A stretch of DNA of 64,000 nt from Carallia brachiata (lineage: Eukaryota; Streptophyta; Magnoliopsida; Malpighiales; Rhizophoraceae): positions 2,232,532 to 2,296,531 of the forward strand of contig JADCRB010000007.1 in the NCBI GenBank assembly GCA_021464245.1, given 5' to 3'. Shown in pieces: positions 1 through 13,975 of this stretch; position 1 is the first letter of the stretch; each line of letters opens with the position of its first letter. Below the pieces are notes generated by a model. That model searched no databases and had not been told where the DNA came from. It was given only the letters and a program-made list of their open reading frames with translations. The position numbers and the translations under genes were made by a program.

Positions 1-2808
1 GAGCAAAGAGGTAAGTTTTTTCTTTGATCACCATAAATTCTGGAAATGGCCAACAACCCAAAAGTTCGTTTTTCTTGTTCTTCTGATGTATAGCGTGCAT
101 TTTAATGTAGGAAGATGAGGAAAGAGAGAGAATTTTAAAGGATCCTCATGCTGTGATTCCAGCAGCATTTGTTTCATTCAAAACCAGATGGGGAGCAGCT
201 GTCTGCGCCCAAACTCAGCAATGTAGTAACCCAACAATTTGGTTGACTCAAAGGGCTCCTGAGCCACGAGATGTTTACTGGGACAATCTTGCTATCCCAT
301 ATGTTGAACTGGCAATTAGAAGACTGATTGTGGCAGTAGGTTTATTTTTTCTTACTTTCTTCTTCATGATTCCTATAGCATTGGTTCAATCTTTAGCCAA
401 CATTGAGTCAATTGAAAGGGTCCTTCCATTCTTGGCAACCTTTGATAGAAAAGTAAGTTCTCTCTTCTTTTCATTTGTTTAGCTTTCCCTTTGCATGCTT
501 ACAGTTTTTTTGGTTTCTTGCTTGGATCTGCAATACCTTTCTGGAATGTTAAGATACTCATAACAAATTCTTACAGTGGTTTAGTTTCTCACTTGGATAT
601 AGTCTATAATCATTTCCTTCTTACTCATCCAAGCATATGCATGTATGTACATAGGCACATGCTGCATAGTACATACATATGCGTGTATTTTTTTGAAGCA
701 CATCAATGACAGAATATAGGATATTGATGAGCACTTTGTCTATAACATTGAAATGGGTGTTAATGTTTTTTGATGGTTTGTGCCTTTCAAATCTTCACAA
801 AAATTGGAAATTCTGTTGCAGGGAATCTGTCAAGTCCATAATCCAAGGGTTTCTCCCAGGCATTGCTCTGAAGATATTTCTTATCATACTTCCAACAATT
901 CTCATGTTTATGTCTAAAGTGGAAGGATATGAATCGCTTTCATCTTTGGATAGACGCTCTGCTGCCAAGTACCATTTGTTTATAATGGTGAATGTGTTTC
1001 TCGGCAGCGTTATCGCAGGAACAGCATTGGACCAGCTCAAGTCCTTCCTCCGTCAATCAGCAACAGAGTATGTTGCTACGCTTACTTTTTCCTTCAGAAA
1101 TGAGTCTTTATTCTTTACTGTAATATAAGATGTCATATGCAGCATAAACAAGAAGAATGGACACGGAAAAACGAAAGATAACTGAACTGTATAATTTTTC
1201 TCAACACCAATCTTTGTTCCTAATTTGCTAACTGCAGTGCGCTTTGTAATAAGTGAACATTCTATAGCATTTAATTGTTTTTCTTAGGGAACAGTTTTCA
1301 CTACAAGGCTGTCTGATGCATTTCATTACTATGCTTATCAGGATTCCAAGAACTGTTGGTGTATCCGTGCCGATGAGAGCCACTTTTTTCATTACTTACA
1401 TAATGGTTGACGGTTGGGCAGGCATAGCTGCAGAAATCCTCAGATTGGTGCCATTAGTCATCTTTCACCTGAAGAATACATTTCTGGTCAAGACGGAGCA
1501 TGATAGGGATCTAGCCATGGATCCTGGTTGTTTGGGATTTCCAACATCTGAACCTCGAATACAGTTATATTTCCTGCTGGGGCTTGTTTATGCTGCTGTG
1601 ACACCCTTACTTCTTCCTTTCATCATCGTCTTCTTTGCTTTTTCCTACGTGGTGTTCCGGCATCAGGTATCATAGCTTATAAAACTGGCTCTCAAGTTCT
1701 GGCTAGTCTAACAAATGCAATAAGGGCACAGGATGTGCTTAATTGGGAAAACATAACTAGCACACTAAAGCAGATTGAGGCAAATGAAGTTCATGGATAG
1801 GACATGGACTTATGGCCTATGGAAAAGCATTGACTTCTCAATCTTGCAATCTGACATTGTTTCCCCCCGATATGAATACATTTTAATATGAAAGTGATGA
1901 ATATTGCTTGTCAATGTTTTCCCATTTCAACAATGCACGAAAGTGTTTTCTCAATGCCTATCTAATAGATCCATTCCTTTACTGACCAAAAAGGGACAGA
2001 CCTATCCGTTGACTTATGTTCACGGTTATAATGTGCTGTTAGTTAGAACAACCCTGAAATCTAACTATTCGGCTGCTTGTGTTCTTTTGCTTATTGTTGC
2101 AAGATTATCAATGTTTATGACCAAAAATACGAGAGTGGAGCTGCATTCTGGCCAGACGTGCATCTACGTTTGATAATTGGCTTAATAATAGCCCAGCTTC
2201 TTTTGTTGGGATTATTAAGTACAAAGGGTGCTGCGGAATTGACCCCATGTCTCGTCGCATTACCTGTTCTGACAATTTGGTTCCACAAGTACTGCAAAGG
2301 GCGCTTTGAATCTGCATTTGTAAAATTCCCATTGCAGGTCAGTAAGGAATTATTAAATTTATTATCTTTTCATCGATTTATATAGAGAGAATGTGAAGAT
2401 TATGAACCATACAGGAATTTTTGAGACTTTAGACAACACGAATAATGTTTTGAATAATATTTTGAGTTTGGAAGAGTAAACATAGAATACAATTGTTTTC
2501 TTTATTTAGAATTTAGGTATGAATATTTTTAATTTACTGCATTCACCTTTATCTTCAATATTTGATCACAGAATGCAATGGTGAGGGACACACTTGAGCG
2601 GGCGACGGAACCAAAACTAAACTTAAGGACCTATCTTCAGGATGCTTATATACACCCAGTTTTTAAGGGTGGTGAATTGGAGAGACCGCCGGCCATTGAT
2701 GAGGAAGAGAATAACCCACTTGTAGCAACGAAAAGAAAATCAAACAGAGGCTCCAGTAAATTAGCTTCACAAGCCAGCTCTTTAGCCAGTTCTGTAGATG
2801 GTTCATGA
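1..2808 (+). CDS. OSCA/CSC1-like hyperosmolality-gated cation channel, 3' part
   Basis: The window opens inside this gene. Visible exons are 1-10, 111-452, about 822-1067, 1342-1666, 2104-2337 and 2572-2808 (stop TGA), giving roughly the last 460 residues of a family usually near 770. Known family: plasma-membrane, stress-gated, calcium-permeable channels (OSCA, DUF221/RSN1_7TM). Seen here: the family stretch FKTRWGAAVCAQTQQ, then hydrophobic segments such as FFLTFFFMIPIALVQSL, IQGFLPGIALKIFL and FITYIMVDGWAG, and a hydrophilic tail ending near PVFKGGELERPP. The closest match I recall is the OSCA1 clade. Oddity: exon 111-452 ends in phase 0, but the only good acceptor (AG at 820-821) leaves one extra G before the conserved ESVKSIIQGF frame. 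That is a 1-base inconsistency. It converges on PALE CRESS, about 780 bp away. Confidence 0.9.
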
Positions 2809-3589
2809 GAGTAGAAAGACCAGTATAATTGTCATTTTATTTTCGCCATCGCTTGTTCACTTTTTTGTTTCCTTTTTTTTTTTGTGCACACAATAACCAA
2901 ATTAGTGAGAAATTTTAGAGCTTAAATTTTTTGTGTATATAATAACATTCTAAAACTGAAAAACTCAACCTTTTATCTGCTTTAGGGTATGAGTAGTATA
3001 AGAAACAGCAGCAAACAAGTCTCAGTCAGCCTGTACCCCCCTCCGTTTTGGGAAACGGGCGGAAAGAATAATCCCCCTTTTTTTTGAAAAAAATAAAAAG
3101 TCAGAGTGATACCTTATAGTGTTGTTAGAGAATATTACAATTATGTACCTAAGATAGGTGGAAAGCGCAGAATAATCTTTGAGACTGTCTTTGGATGAAA
3201 TTAAGCCGACGCGGTAAACGCGGTAACAATAAGGACGTCTAAATCAGCATCGGCATTTTAGATCGATGCCGGCAAATCATCCCAAAACCCTGTAGAAATA
3301 AGCTAATCAACGGTGCACAATGAATTCACCTAGTACCAGCAATAACTTAGAGAAGAGGAAAAACAAGAGTGAAATCATTAGAGTGAAATCAGTTGGAAGC
3401 TAAGTAATGCACGTATAAAGATATTCTGAAACAGTTTTAGTTGTATGCGTGCGACTTCTAGTAGTCCTTGTATCTTTGAAACAGAAATCTTAACTACGTA
3501 AAACAAAACTGGCTGGGAAGTTCCAAATTTCCAACCAGCAACCAGTTTCCATTTTCCGATAAAACAAGAAAAGGGACTCGTATATATGA
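2809..3589. other. Convergent intergenic region (3' flanks of OSCA and PALE CRESS)
   Basis: This holds the 3' flanks of two convergent genes. It is T-rich just after the OSCA stop (about 2870-2890). No ORF, RNA gene or repeat that I can support was seen. Confidence 0.6.
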
Positions 3590-6195
3590 CTACCAGTTCA
3601 AATTAATGGCTAGGTCTAACAAAGCTTCTACTTGGCGTATTGTTCGTTGCTTCTCTTGTTGCTTAAGCTTGCTTGCAACAGACTCAGGATCAAGCCCTTC
3701 AGCATTCTGTGCTTCATTTTGTTCTTCCCGAACTTCTTGGAGCAATGCATCAACCTCTCTGACAAAATCTACCCTCAGTAGGGTGTCATCGACTTCTATT
3801 GGTGGTCTCAGCGGCCCTTGATGCTGATGAGAACAAACACATAGATACGGTTGTGAGTACTCCTTTGTACCCATGCATTTAGTTTAAACATTACTTGTGC
3901 ATTTCTCAAAGTGATGAACCGTCATGGCAGAGAAATTGATAACAACAATACAGACATACACACACTCACACACAAACAAAATGAACTAGAAATCAAATCT
4001 GAAGCAGTAAAATTGTTTGGTTTGAAGTTTACCTTATCAATGTCAAACCCTGGTGGAACAAGAATGCTAAATGGATCCTCTCGGGGGAAAGTATCAATCA
4101 TGCATTTTTTGCATTCCTTCAGCCACCCGTCATAATTGAACCCATCATACATATTCAAAAGATCATTGAGCAGTCTCATGGCAGGGGTGGCCTCCCTTTT
4201 TAAAATCTCTGTCTAGAATGCAAGCAAAATACAAACCTTCAAACCTTTTTTTATTATCTTTTCCTTTGAAGTGGACAAGAAACTCATAATTCCAAAGCAA
4301 CAAGGAAAGCACGAATGTTAAAAGTCCCAGGTGAAGACCAGTGTTTAGACACAGTTATCGACAGTTAAAAGATTTTGGTCAAGCCAATTAATTGGATCTG
4401 AATGCTTGCATAATCATTTTTACATCTCATTGCCCCTTGTCCATCAGCTGAATGTAAGGTTTAGGTGAGCTTAGAAGAGAAGTTCTAAGTTCCTTGATTA
4501 ATAACCCATTTAAAACAGAAAGGACAGATGTGTGAGGCATTCTGCAAGGAATAGAAATTCAGAGTATTTTAAAATTTTGGTTTGACTCAAGTATTTCTAT
4601 GAATTAAAATTGAATTATTTCAAATGGAGTTCTAAAGGAAAAACACAACTTACATTTACAATTCAAAAACTGATGCTATGATTCAAAATCAGACACATAT
4701 GTTTTCTAGCTGATGAACAATCACATACCTCAACTCTTCTGTACAAAAGGTCGAGACTTCTAACAGCATCCTTTTCATCCTAGAAAATATTAGATCATGG
4801 AACTCATTAATAGTCATACATACACAAACTCACACATGCACACACTAATATGCAGCCACATATTCGATATGTTGTATATGAATGCATACATATATCAAGT
4901 GTTGTAACTCAAAAAGGCAAGATAGTGTAAGAATTAGCTACAGTTGGAAACATTACTGAAAAAATCATTGTGGAAAGATAGAAGAGAGAAAGGTGATAAT
5001 TCACATACATCACGACGGGCAAGATCAAGGCGATTCCATATGACCATTAGAATGAGTTCAGTAAGTTCCCCTTTCTCAGCGGCTTCTTCAATTTTCTGCA
5101 AATGACAAATAAAATCATTTACCACCAACACAATTGCTTTCAATCTGCATGGGTGCATTAAAATTGAAGAGAAGGAAAATAGGTTGTGTTTTGTAACAAG
5201 ACCATAGACATTCATTTGTATAGCAAAGCTACTGCCAAATTAAGTTGCAGTTCTTCCCAGCAACCACGCATTTTTCCCTTCATCATGTCCACACTTAAAA
5301 ATTTTCTCTCGCCCCTCGAAACTAGTAGTCCCCAATCTCTAATTCTTAGCCACAAAAACCTCAAGATACCAAAATGAGGTAATTATCCAAGTCATTTAAA
5401 ACGCCAAGTATCAAGGCAGTTCTGACCATATACATGGCAGCACCAAGACTTAAAATTTCCACACTGTCTCTTATTTCAAGCGAGAATTTTTCAAGAAAAA
5501 GGGCATAGTAATTAACATTGTTGCACACTGTTCTTTTTTTTTTTTTTTTTAATTACAGTAGGTCTTTTGTGTATGTGTCATCCATCTACAAAGGATTCTA
5601 TCTGCAGCCAGAGAAATTCGAATTCGATAGAGCGCATCAAGACCCGAATCCTAAAATGCTAAGCCCACCCTTGGGGACAATGTTTATATTTCATATTGTG
5701 CAAACTGATTACCTCCTCAACTTCCTCAGCAGCTCTGATGAAGCTGGCAACCAATTTTCTAGCTTTAACAACATCTTCTTCTGGATAACCCTTCAACCGC
5801 ATGCCAATTTCACGATACTCTTCAATCTTTCTCTCTTCTTCTTCGTCTTCCAATTGCCGTAGCCGCCGCAACTCCTGATCCTTTTCTCGCTGTTGGGCTT
5901 GCCATTCGTCGTCGTAATACTCCTTTGGCATCCCTTCTAGCAGCGGTTCGTCTTCCACTCCTTTGCTTCTCCTCAGAATTACTGTTTCGGAGAAACCCAC
6001 AAAAAGAAAACCCAAAAAAAGAAAAAAAAAAAAGCAAAAATTTAAACAAAAATAGAAAATTAATTGAAATCGAGGCATGTGCAGAGACATTCTTCCTTAA
6101 CTAGGAAAAGGAGTTGGGCTGGTTGTGTGTGGAGTGAGATTTAGACTAACCGGCGCCGTTTTGGTGTCTGAACTTGAACTGGAAAGAGCGAACAT
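3590..6195 (-). CDS. PAC: PALE CRESS, chloroplast protein for plastid rRNA/ribosome maturation
   Basis: Six exons on the minus strand: 6195-6102, 5981-5713, 5095-5009, 4779-4729, 4212-4033 and 3823-3590. They join in phase to 304 residues; Arabidopsis PAC is about 313. Family knowledge: PAC is a nuclear-encoded plastid protein that binds 23S rRNA and is needed for chloroplast ribosome and thylakoid development. Diagnostic stretches seen are GMPKEYYDDEWQ, IEEYREIGMRLKGYPEED, EEAAEKGELTELILMVIWNRL, DDEKDAVRSLDLLYRRVE, FPREDPFSILVPPGFDID and KQQEKQRTIRQVEALLDLA. The first exon is my inference: 31 Ser/Thr-rich residues (start MFALSSSSSDTKTAPVSLNL) with a GTTAAG donor, whose phase (one A) completes exon 2 (TA ATT CTG). 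This gives a plausible transit peptide. The reading frame is clean throughout. MED33 lies upstream on the same strand. Confidence 0.9.
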
Positions 6196-6812
6196 TAACT
6201 GCTCGCAAGAAAATCGACGGCGGGGAAAGTGTGCACGTCACCGGAAACAGGCTTGCTTCCATTTCTTTACCATTACAAATTTAAAAAGAAAGAAAAAAAA
6301 AAGAAATTTTTTTCTTTTTTTTTATATTTTTTCTCTTCTTGTAAATAACAAAATTTGAGTGAGTTAGCCAGCCAGGCTAACAGGGAGCAGAAAAATGGGA
6401 GACAAGGCGAAGAAGAGAAGAGAGGAAGAACGAAATTGACAGACTTTGCGGTTAAAACTATAATAGCCCTCGTATATTTACGTATTTGCACTTTTTGCCA
6501 CATTTGTTACTTTTCCTTTTTTTTTTTCATTAAGGCAGGGATGGCACATTACGGCCAGCACAGGTACTAAGACTCGATAGCAAATCCGAATTCAAGTACC
6601 GTAATCATTTAGCCACAACAAGTTGTGAATAATGTGTCTCGATTTAATTCTTAATAATAAAAATAGTCAAATGATTATGATAAAGTTCACATTAAGAAAA
6701 AACTTAAAATTTAGGTACACTAAAAGTTCTCAATACGAGGATAACATCTGACGATCAAAATTTTAAGAACTGAATCATTTATTAAGGTGGAAAGGTAAGA
6801 GATTTAAGGTTC

Positions 6813-7675
6813 AACCGGTTCAATCAGTTTAACTGTAATTGAACCGATGAAATTGATATTTAACATTAAATATATAAAAAAATTAATATAATATGTGATA
6901 ATATATAAAATATATCACATATAAAATATAAGTATTATACATAGTTTAAAATAATATGTGAGATTTAATTACATGTAATATATAATTTAATAAATAATAA
7001 TATTAAAAAATTAAAAAATATATTGTATACAGATGGATAATTAAGAATAAAATAATTTAATATAATTTAATATATGTTAAAATTTATTAACATAATGTAT
7101 TGATATAGACAAATGATTTAATGTAATTAATTAGTAAAAGTAACTAATTTATGTAAAAAAATAATTATAAAGTATATTAAAATGATATGTTTTTTATTTT
7201 AAAGTGATTTTTTTTTGTGTCTTTTCAAAGAGAAATATATTTTAACTTAAGAAAATATTTAAAATTAAAAAAATATATTTTCCGCTTTCTAAGTCAAAAT
7301 GTTTTATATGAATAAGTTAATTTTGAAAAAAGAAACAAAATAATTATACCATATATATTTTACTTGTCCAAAAAGTCAACAAAACCACAAGGTAGAGTAG
7401 TGGCCAACTGTCATTGTAATCAATCTTGAAGTGGTGAATTCGATTGCTCATGAATTTACTTTTAGTTAAATTTTTTCGAATTATTTGCATAGTAAATTAA
7501 TTGACCAAACCGGATGAACCGGGACCAGTTCATCGGTTCCCAGTTAAATTGGTTCGATTTGCTAAAAATCGGCTGATTCTGAGATTATCCGATTTTAGAG
7601 TATGAACCAAACCAGATCAAGAGTCAGTTTTTGGTTCTTCCGATCGAACCAATCGGTTCGGTTCGATTCTAAAAT
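6813..7675. repeat. Degenerate MITE-like element with ACCGGTT/GGTTCGGTT-type ends
   Basis: The left part reads GTTCAACCGGTTCAATC and later GAACCGATGAAATTG. The right part is dense in GGTTCG/CCGGTT motifs (7507-7670). The middle is almost pure A/T. Plant MITEs and TRIM-like repeats often have this profile, but I could not define exact termini or a target duplication. Confidence 0.35.
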
Positions 7676-7763
7676 CATTACTGACTACGTTCCAGAGAAA
7701 GATTTCGTTCACATGCGTTAGCTTCTAACTAGGCCATGCCAGCAGTGATATTGCCACATATTT

Positions 7764-8470
7764 TTTTTAATTATTATTAAAAAACAATATCATTTTTGTA
7801 TTTTTTTTTATAAATATAGCATCATTTTTAAAAATTAATAAATCTAATACAATTTAATTGTACAATTTTTAACAATTAATAAATCTAACACAATTTAGTT
7901 ATTTTTTAATAAATCTAGCACACTGTCAGTTAAAAAATAATTAAATATTTAATATGCACACATGTACATTTGATATTTGGGCGTTTTAAATTGCACTAAA
8001 TTTTAACGTTCAATTATTTTTTTAATAAATTTAGCACACTGTCAGTTAAAAAAAATCGAATCTCTAGTATGCACATATACACATATGATATTTAAAAATT
8101 TTAAAATGTACTAAATTTAGATGTAAATGTGTCATATCTATATATATTAAGGAATTCGGTTACTTTTAACTTATTATTTTTAACTGACAGTTTATTAGAT
8201 TTGTTAGAAAATAATTGAAATATATTAGATTTGTTAATTGTTAAAGGTTGTATTAGATTTGTAAGAAAATAATTAAACTGTACTAGATTTGTTAGTTTTT
8301 AAAAATTGTACTAGATTTGTAAAAAAATATAAAGATAGTGCTATTTTTTTATAATAATTTTTTTTTATCTATAAAAAATCTTATTAAATTTTTTAGAAGA
8401 GAAATGAAATTCGATAAAATTTAAACTCTCAATCTTCTGATTGAAAGAGACCCTTCTAATGCTCAACTTC
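7764..8470. mobile_element. Foldback (long inverted repeat) element with 15-bp flanking direct repeats
   Basis: The left arm (about 7768-7950) and right arm (about 8180-8370) are imperfect reverse complements over roughly 180 bp. Both arms carry repeated AAATCTAATACAATTT-type units spaced about 40 bp apart, and both end inward at the same CTGTCAGTTAA motif. The element is bracketed by identical 15-mers, TATTGCCACATATTT, at 7749-7763 and 8471-8485. No coding capacity is seen. It is either a foldback DNA element or an inverted-repeat retroposon; the T-run at the left edge would be its poly(A) end. Confidence 0.6.
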
Positions 8471-9745
8471 TATTGCCACATATTTATGATCACTGGCATT
8501 TCTGATCGTTGCCTAGCCCAGCCTAGTTGCCCTCGAGTCAAGAAATTTTGATTGCCATGGGCCAAGGTCCATCAAAATATCCAACAGAGCGTTGTTTACG
8601 AAAATGGGCTCTCGAGAGCATTAAGAGAAACTGGGCTACACAACACCACGTTGAAACCAATTTAATTAAGTAATTAATTAATTTAAATACAGACACACTG
8701 ACTAAAGCGCACGCTTGCGGAACAATGTCGCCTTATCTTAAATTTTGACACTAATAACCAAATTTTAAAATTCTTACAACAGGATTTTTTTTTTGTTAAT
8801 ATTTTGAAAATAAATATTAAGTAGCAATATTTAAACTACAATAAAGTGATATAACTGTTAATAATTAAAATTTTTAAAAAATTATTAATAAATTTGTAAT
8901 TATTTATTGCTACCTAACTTACTCTGCGTAGTAAATTGTATATTGAAGCTCTATTCTTCATCTTAAAATGGACTTAACTGCATCGATTCAAATATCATGG
9001 ATGCAAAAAACAATTTTGCTTATGTTACAAAATACATAGAAGAGATGGTTGGCAAAGCCATATGACCTTTTTTAATTAATTGGTTCACCGAGAGTTGAAC
9101 TTAAAATCTCCATACATGTTTTCGAACAAAGTGCAGTTAAATTAGACATTGGGGCCACTCGTGTGCAGAAGCAGGTCTGCTGTTGCTGATCACACCCCTG
9201 ATCGGTAGTGGCCTGGGAGCGCATTGTCGAGTTCCTTATTGGCGCTTAAGCTTGCAGAAACTAACGTTGTCTTCTATAAAATATACGCCAAGCAATCTCG
9301 TCATTTCGACTATAAAGAAGGAAAAAAACAAAAGGAACCCAAAATACGTTGGATACTTCAAAAAGAAAAAATAAGGTAAAGTCAATTAAATATTGCAGGA
9401 GCTAAATAAAAACAGAACAGCTATTTGAATACACTTGAATAGGTATGCGGTAAGTATACAGTGATTGAACCGTTGGATCGTAAAAAATATATTAAAATTA
9501 AAAAAATAAAAAACAGATAAACGGTTCAAATCGATGTGTGCCCACCCTGTCGTGTCTGTGTAGTTAAGCTCGAAAAAGAAATGTACAAGTTTGTTTGCTG
9601 ATCTTCTGGAAAGGAATATGTGCAGACCTATCAACTCTAAGCTATGCTAGGGACATCCAAAAAGAAAAAGATTTTTTTCCTTTTTTTACAATATAACTTC
9701 TACTGAAATCAAGAAATTAGCACTTGCACTGCAAGCTCTTCGGTG

Positions 9746-12700
9746 TTAGCCAGAGACTTGAAACCCAGTTTCAAGAATTATCTCAGCAGCAGCGCTCATG
9801 GCCTTAACTCCACCATGTCCCAACAAGGCCAGCGCCAGCACTTCCTCATTCAATCGCCTCAGTCCGTTACTTACCATTTTCAACACATCAATATCAACAT
9901 CTGCCACCCATGCTGGCGTGCAAGCCACCATCAAGCTAATAAACCCGGTCACATATGCCCGTGCAGTGGCCCAATCACAACCTAGAGATATTTTTCCATT
10001 CAAAGCACTTGCAAGAAATTCTAAATGGGTTCCGAGAACCTTCAGCCATCGCTTTGATCCTACTGATGATGAGTCCACACCCCAAGCAAACGTCCCACAA
10101 AGTACTGCAAAGTATGCAAGTGCGTAACCCTGCAACATGCCAACCTTACCTTCAGATTCTGTACCTTCCTCCTTGGATCCACGTACTGACATAAACCAAG
10201 AGGGTAAAATTAATTTGATCAAATATTCGATTAAACTAGTCCCGCCAGATATCCAAACTAAAGAAGCCCCAAGCGAAGCTGCAAGCTTAACACGAGTCAT
10301 TGCTGCTGCAAGAGAGACCTGCCCATATCTCATCTCATGCTTGGTTTTCTTTAATTTCTCGACTGCCTCTCTAGGAAATTCACTATTTGCAATATTTCTA
10401 ACGAACTCATTAGAAGAGAGAGAATTTCTTCTGTCATGAACATGACATCTCTCACAGATCGATGAACTCTTAAATATAGAATTCCAGGGGCAACAGGAGA
10501 GATTCCACCAGAAAAGTGGGATTCCAACCTGTGGCCTAGTAGAGCACTTACCCCGCCAATGCTCGAAAAGTGGGGGGAACAACCAAGAGTAGACGTGAAG
10601 CAGCTCCTCAGTAGCTGAACTACAGCATCACTGTTATGGTGGAAGACAGTTCGAGAAGCCGAAAAGACAAGAAAATCATTCCAATGCTTTACCTTTTGGG
10701 CCCATAGGGAAGTTAAGACGGGCATGCATGGCCAGGGGCAACTGGCAGCAAGGGAAGTCAAGGCTGGTCCAATGAGGGTGAGGGACCGTCCAGAAACTTT
10801 ATCAAGTTTATAAGTTATAGTGAGGCTTATTAGGGCAGCTAATGGCAAAGGAAGTGTAGCTGGAGAACTCCCACCTACAAAAAACCAAGCTGTCAACCTC
10901 ATGCTGATGTACTTCACAAATAATCTGTCTGGGCAGAAATCAGAACCCCAACCCACTATGCTTAGGGAAAGGAAAAAAAAACCACACTTGAAATTTTTTT
11001 TGGCCGTCAAATATGCAATTATTTACATGACAATATATTACCTACAGTAAGGCTCGGAACATCCACACCTGTGGCAGCCAATATTTTCTTAATCTGTTGC
11101 TCAACAGAAGACAAATTCGCTGCAGGACTTGGCCAATCTGTCCCATTCATAACCGCTGGCTTCCATATGCCACGTGTAACTTCAGCCGAGAAGTAGCTTA
11201 CAATGGTGGCCAAAGAAGCTGGTAGAAAATCAGCAAGATCTTTCAGGCCTGCAACAAATAGTACAAGAATGAACAGATCAGAATAAGCATGAAATAGTCA
11301 ACATTTGGGGAACTTCCATCCACTTTTGGTTCACAATTCCTGCCATCACAGAAAGAATACAAGTATGCATTCTTCATTTATTCAGTCCAGTTCATTGGAC
11401 AAACCTGTAGCTAGTTCACGAGGTGAGAGTCTTCCATTTCCACAGGCTGTCAGAGCAGCATCAAGTGCAAATGGAGTTGCTTCAAGGATATCCCATGCAG
11501 GTACTTTGAGTCCAGCATAAGCATCCTCACATCTAGCACTGGATGAATTACTACTCCCAGAAGTTGTAGGGATGCCTCTATTTATCCTTCTAAACATCAT
11601 ATTGAGAAGCACGTCGACAATCTGGAGAACAGTGGTCCCATGTGCAAGACCAGAAAAGGTGGAAACAATGCATTCCTGATGCTGCCGGTACCAGCTTTTC
11701 AATTTCGGAAAAGAATCCAGGAATACGGGTTCTACAGATAGCTTTAAAGTCTTTGGATACCTCTTGATTCTGAGTCGATCCCTAGGTGAAGTTCCAAAAG
11801 ATGCTAATTCGGCATTCCGCAACAATAAGAGGTATTCAGGGGTAAATTGGGAGCCAACGGGTGGCACATCTACCAAAAAATGTTCCAGAGGCGGATGATC
11901 GAATCTCCATAACCTGAGTAGAAGGGTAAATGCATTTGAGAACACAGCATGACAAGAAACTTCCTCTCCTGTTGGAAGAGTCCAGAAGACATTGGGGACA
12001 CTTGACCCAAAGACCTCACAGATGGGCAACAATACACCTGCAAGTAGTGGAACCTGGTAATAAATGACAAAAGTCAGTTCATGACAAACTGAAGGCTTTG
12101 AGCTTGTCACTTTCACAGTCATGTAACACCTAGTTCATTTCTAGAAATTTTTGTTGGTTTTCTTTCTGGTATAAGAATGCTTGCACCCTGGAATGCTTCA
12201 TTAGTTGAGCTGGCTCCATAGATTTTTTTTTTCCTGTTTTCTTTGAATAGAAATGGAAATGTATAGACTCTATGGTTACAAAGTCTTCTTTTTTTTCTTT
12301 TTTCTTTTTTTTTTTTTGAGGAAGGTCATAAAGTCTTATTAAATGACTATTCAAGTAACGTGCACCATCACTTCACTATTCTTTCCTCCGATAAACATCT
12401 TCTGAATCATGTGGACATACAGGCACATATCAGTCAAAGATATACATCAACAAGATCCAACTCACCAGGCCATGCAAAGATATAATGTGTACACAATCCA
12501 TGGATGAAATCCCAGTGAGAAGAACATTTAAAAATGGCGCATGGTTGACCAAGTGGCTCTCACTCCCTGAATAATCTGCAGGAACTGGAGGCGACAACAA
12601 TCCTATAATGAAAAGAATTGTATGTTCCTGCAAACAACAGACATAACAAAAACTCCAGCATAAATTGAAAATGAACCTTTTAATAAGAAAGAGAAATTTA

Positions 12701-13942
12701 CAAGTGAAGCAAAACAGTCTCTTAAGACATTACCTGTATATTCCAACCACGAACAAGAGATGCCCCGCAAAAATGGTACCAGCAAATATCTTCTCATCAT
12801 CAGAACCATTCACAGCAACCTCATATATTTTCTCGATCTCAGGCAAGCTTCCATCAATGAGCTTAATTTCAGTTGCATACCACTGTGTAAATTTACAAAA
12901 AAGAGCATCTGATATACCTAACTTCAGGAAAAAGAATGGAGTGGCTGAAGACCAGGCCATGCTTAATCTAACACATAAAAGCATAATAAATAAAAACTTA
13001 GGCTACTAGGTACAGAAGCCCATATGCTGCATATAAGGCCATTCATGGACAAACCATCACTCAAAACACAAAAGCAATGCCCTGAGCTAGCTCTCCTTTA
13101 AGATAAATCACAAAGTATCATTTCACATATAAAAATTGGCAAGAAGGCGTATCCTTTAAGATACATCCCACAGTATCATTTCCCATAGATACATCCCACG
13201 GGAGATACATCACCTGAAGGCGCATGTCAGCCCGTCATCCAATGATGTAACTGTGAGATTCAACTCTAAATATTAACTATCAATTTTGACTACTGGCAAT
13301 AGTTTCAGCACAATCACTAGAGAATCAGCATTCATAGCATCAAATTTCAAGAATTCCCTAAACTGATAGACGGTCTAACTAAAACTGGAGATAGAACAAA
13401 AATTGCCAAGCAATCAGGTATTCTATACAAATTGAGAGATGGAATTTGCTAGAGTAAAATTTACAATGTCAAATTGGAAGAGACAGATGTGACAGCTCTC
13501 AGCATAAACAAGAGATACAAGAACAAATGAATGTGAATTTGCCCTAAGGACAATACAGACAAACCCTAACTGTCACCTAGACACGCAGAAAGGGTTCTCC
13601 CCTCAACTTTCTTACAACATTCCTCTCAATGATGAGTGGAGTGGACTGCGTGAGGTTCAGAACCTTTAGTTGTCTCACTGATCATGGAGGTACTCTAATC
13701 TGTTGGTCAGAAAAGGTAAAAAATTGAAGAATGATGGCTGATGAAAAATAAAACTGGTAACCTACCAGGAAGCTGGTGTCGCAACCAAAGTGCTTATCAT
13801 TGAAGGGGTTAGAGGCGAGTCCTTCATCAATGATGACCAATCAGATGTTAAGTTCGCAACAACATGAGGAACTTGATTCAAGCATAAATTCACGTAGCCT
13901 GGCCACAGATATGCCGATGTGTCCAACAAGTTCCTTGCAATG

Positions 13943-13975
<33 letters not shown>

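Larger units (their letters stand above)
6196..9745. other. Repeat-rich AT-rich intergenic region
   Basis: This is the spacer between the 5' end of PALE CRESS and the 3' end of MED33. It contains an ACCGGTT/GGTTCGGTT-rich degenerate element (about 6813-7675), a foldback element flanked by 15-bp direct repeats (7749-8485) and a cluster of TGGGCC/TGGGCT motifs near 8510-8640. Short ORFs here have low-complexity translations and no recognisable family. Confidence 0.6.
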
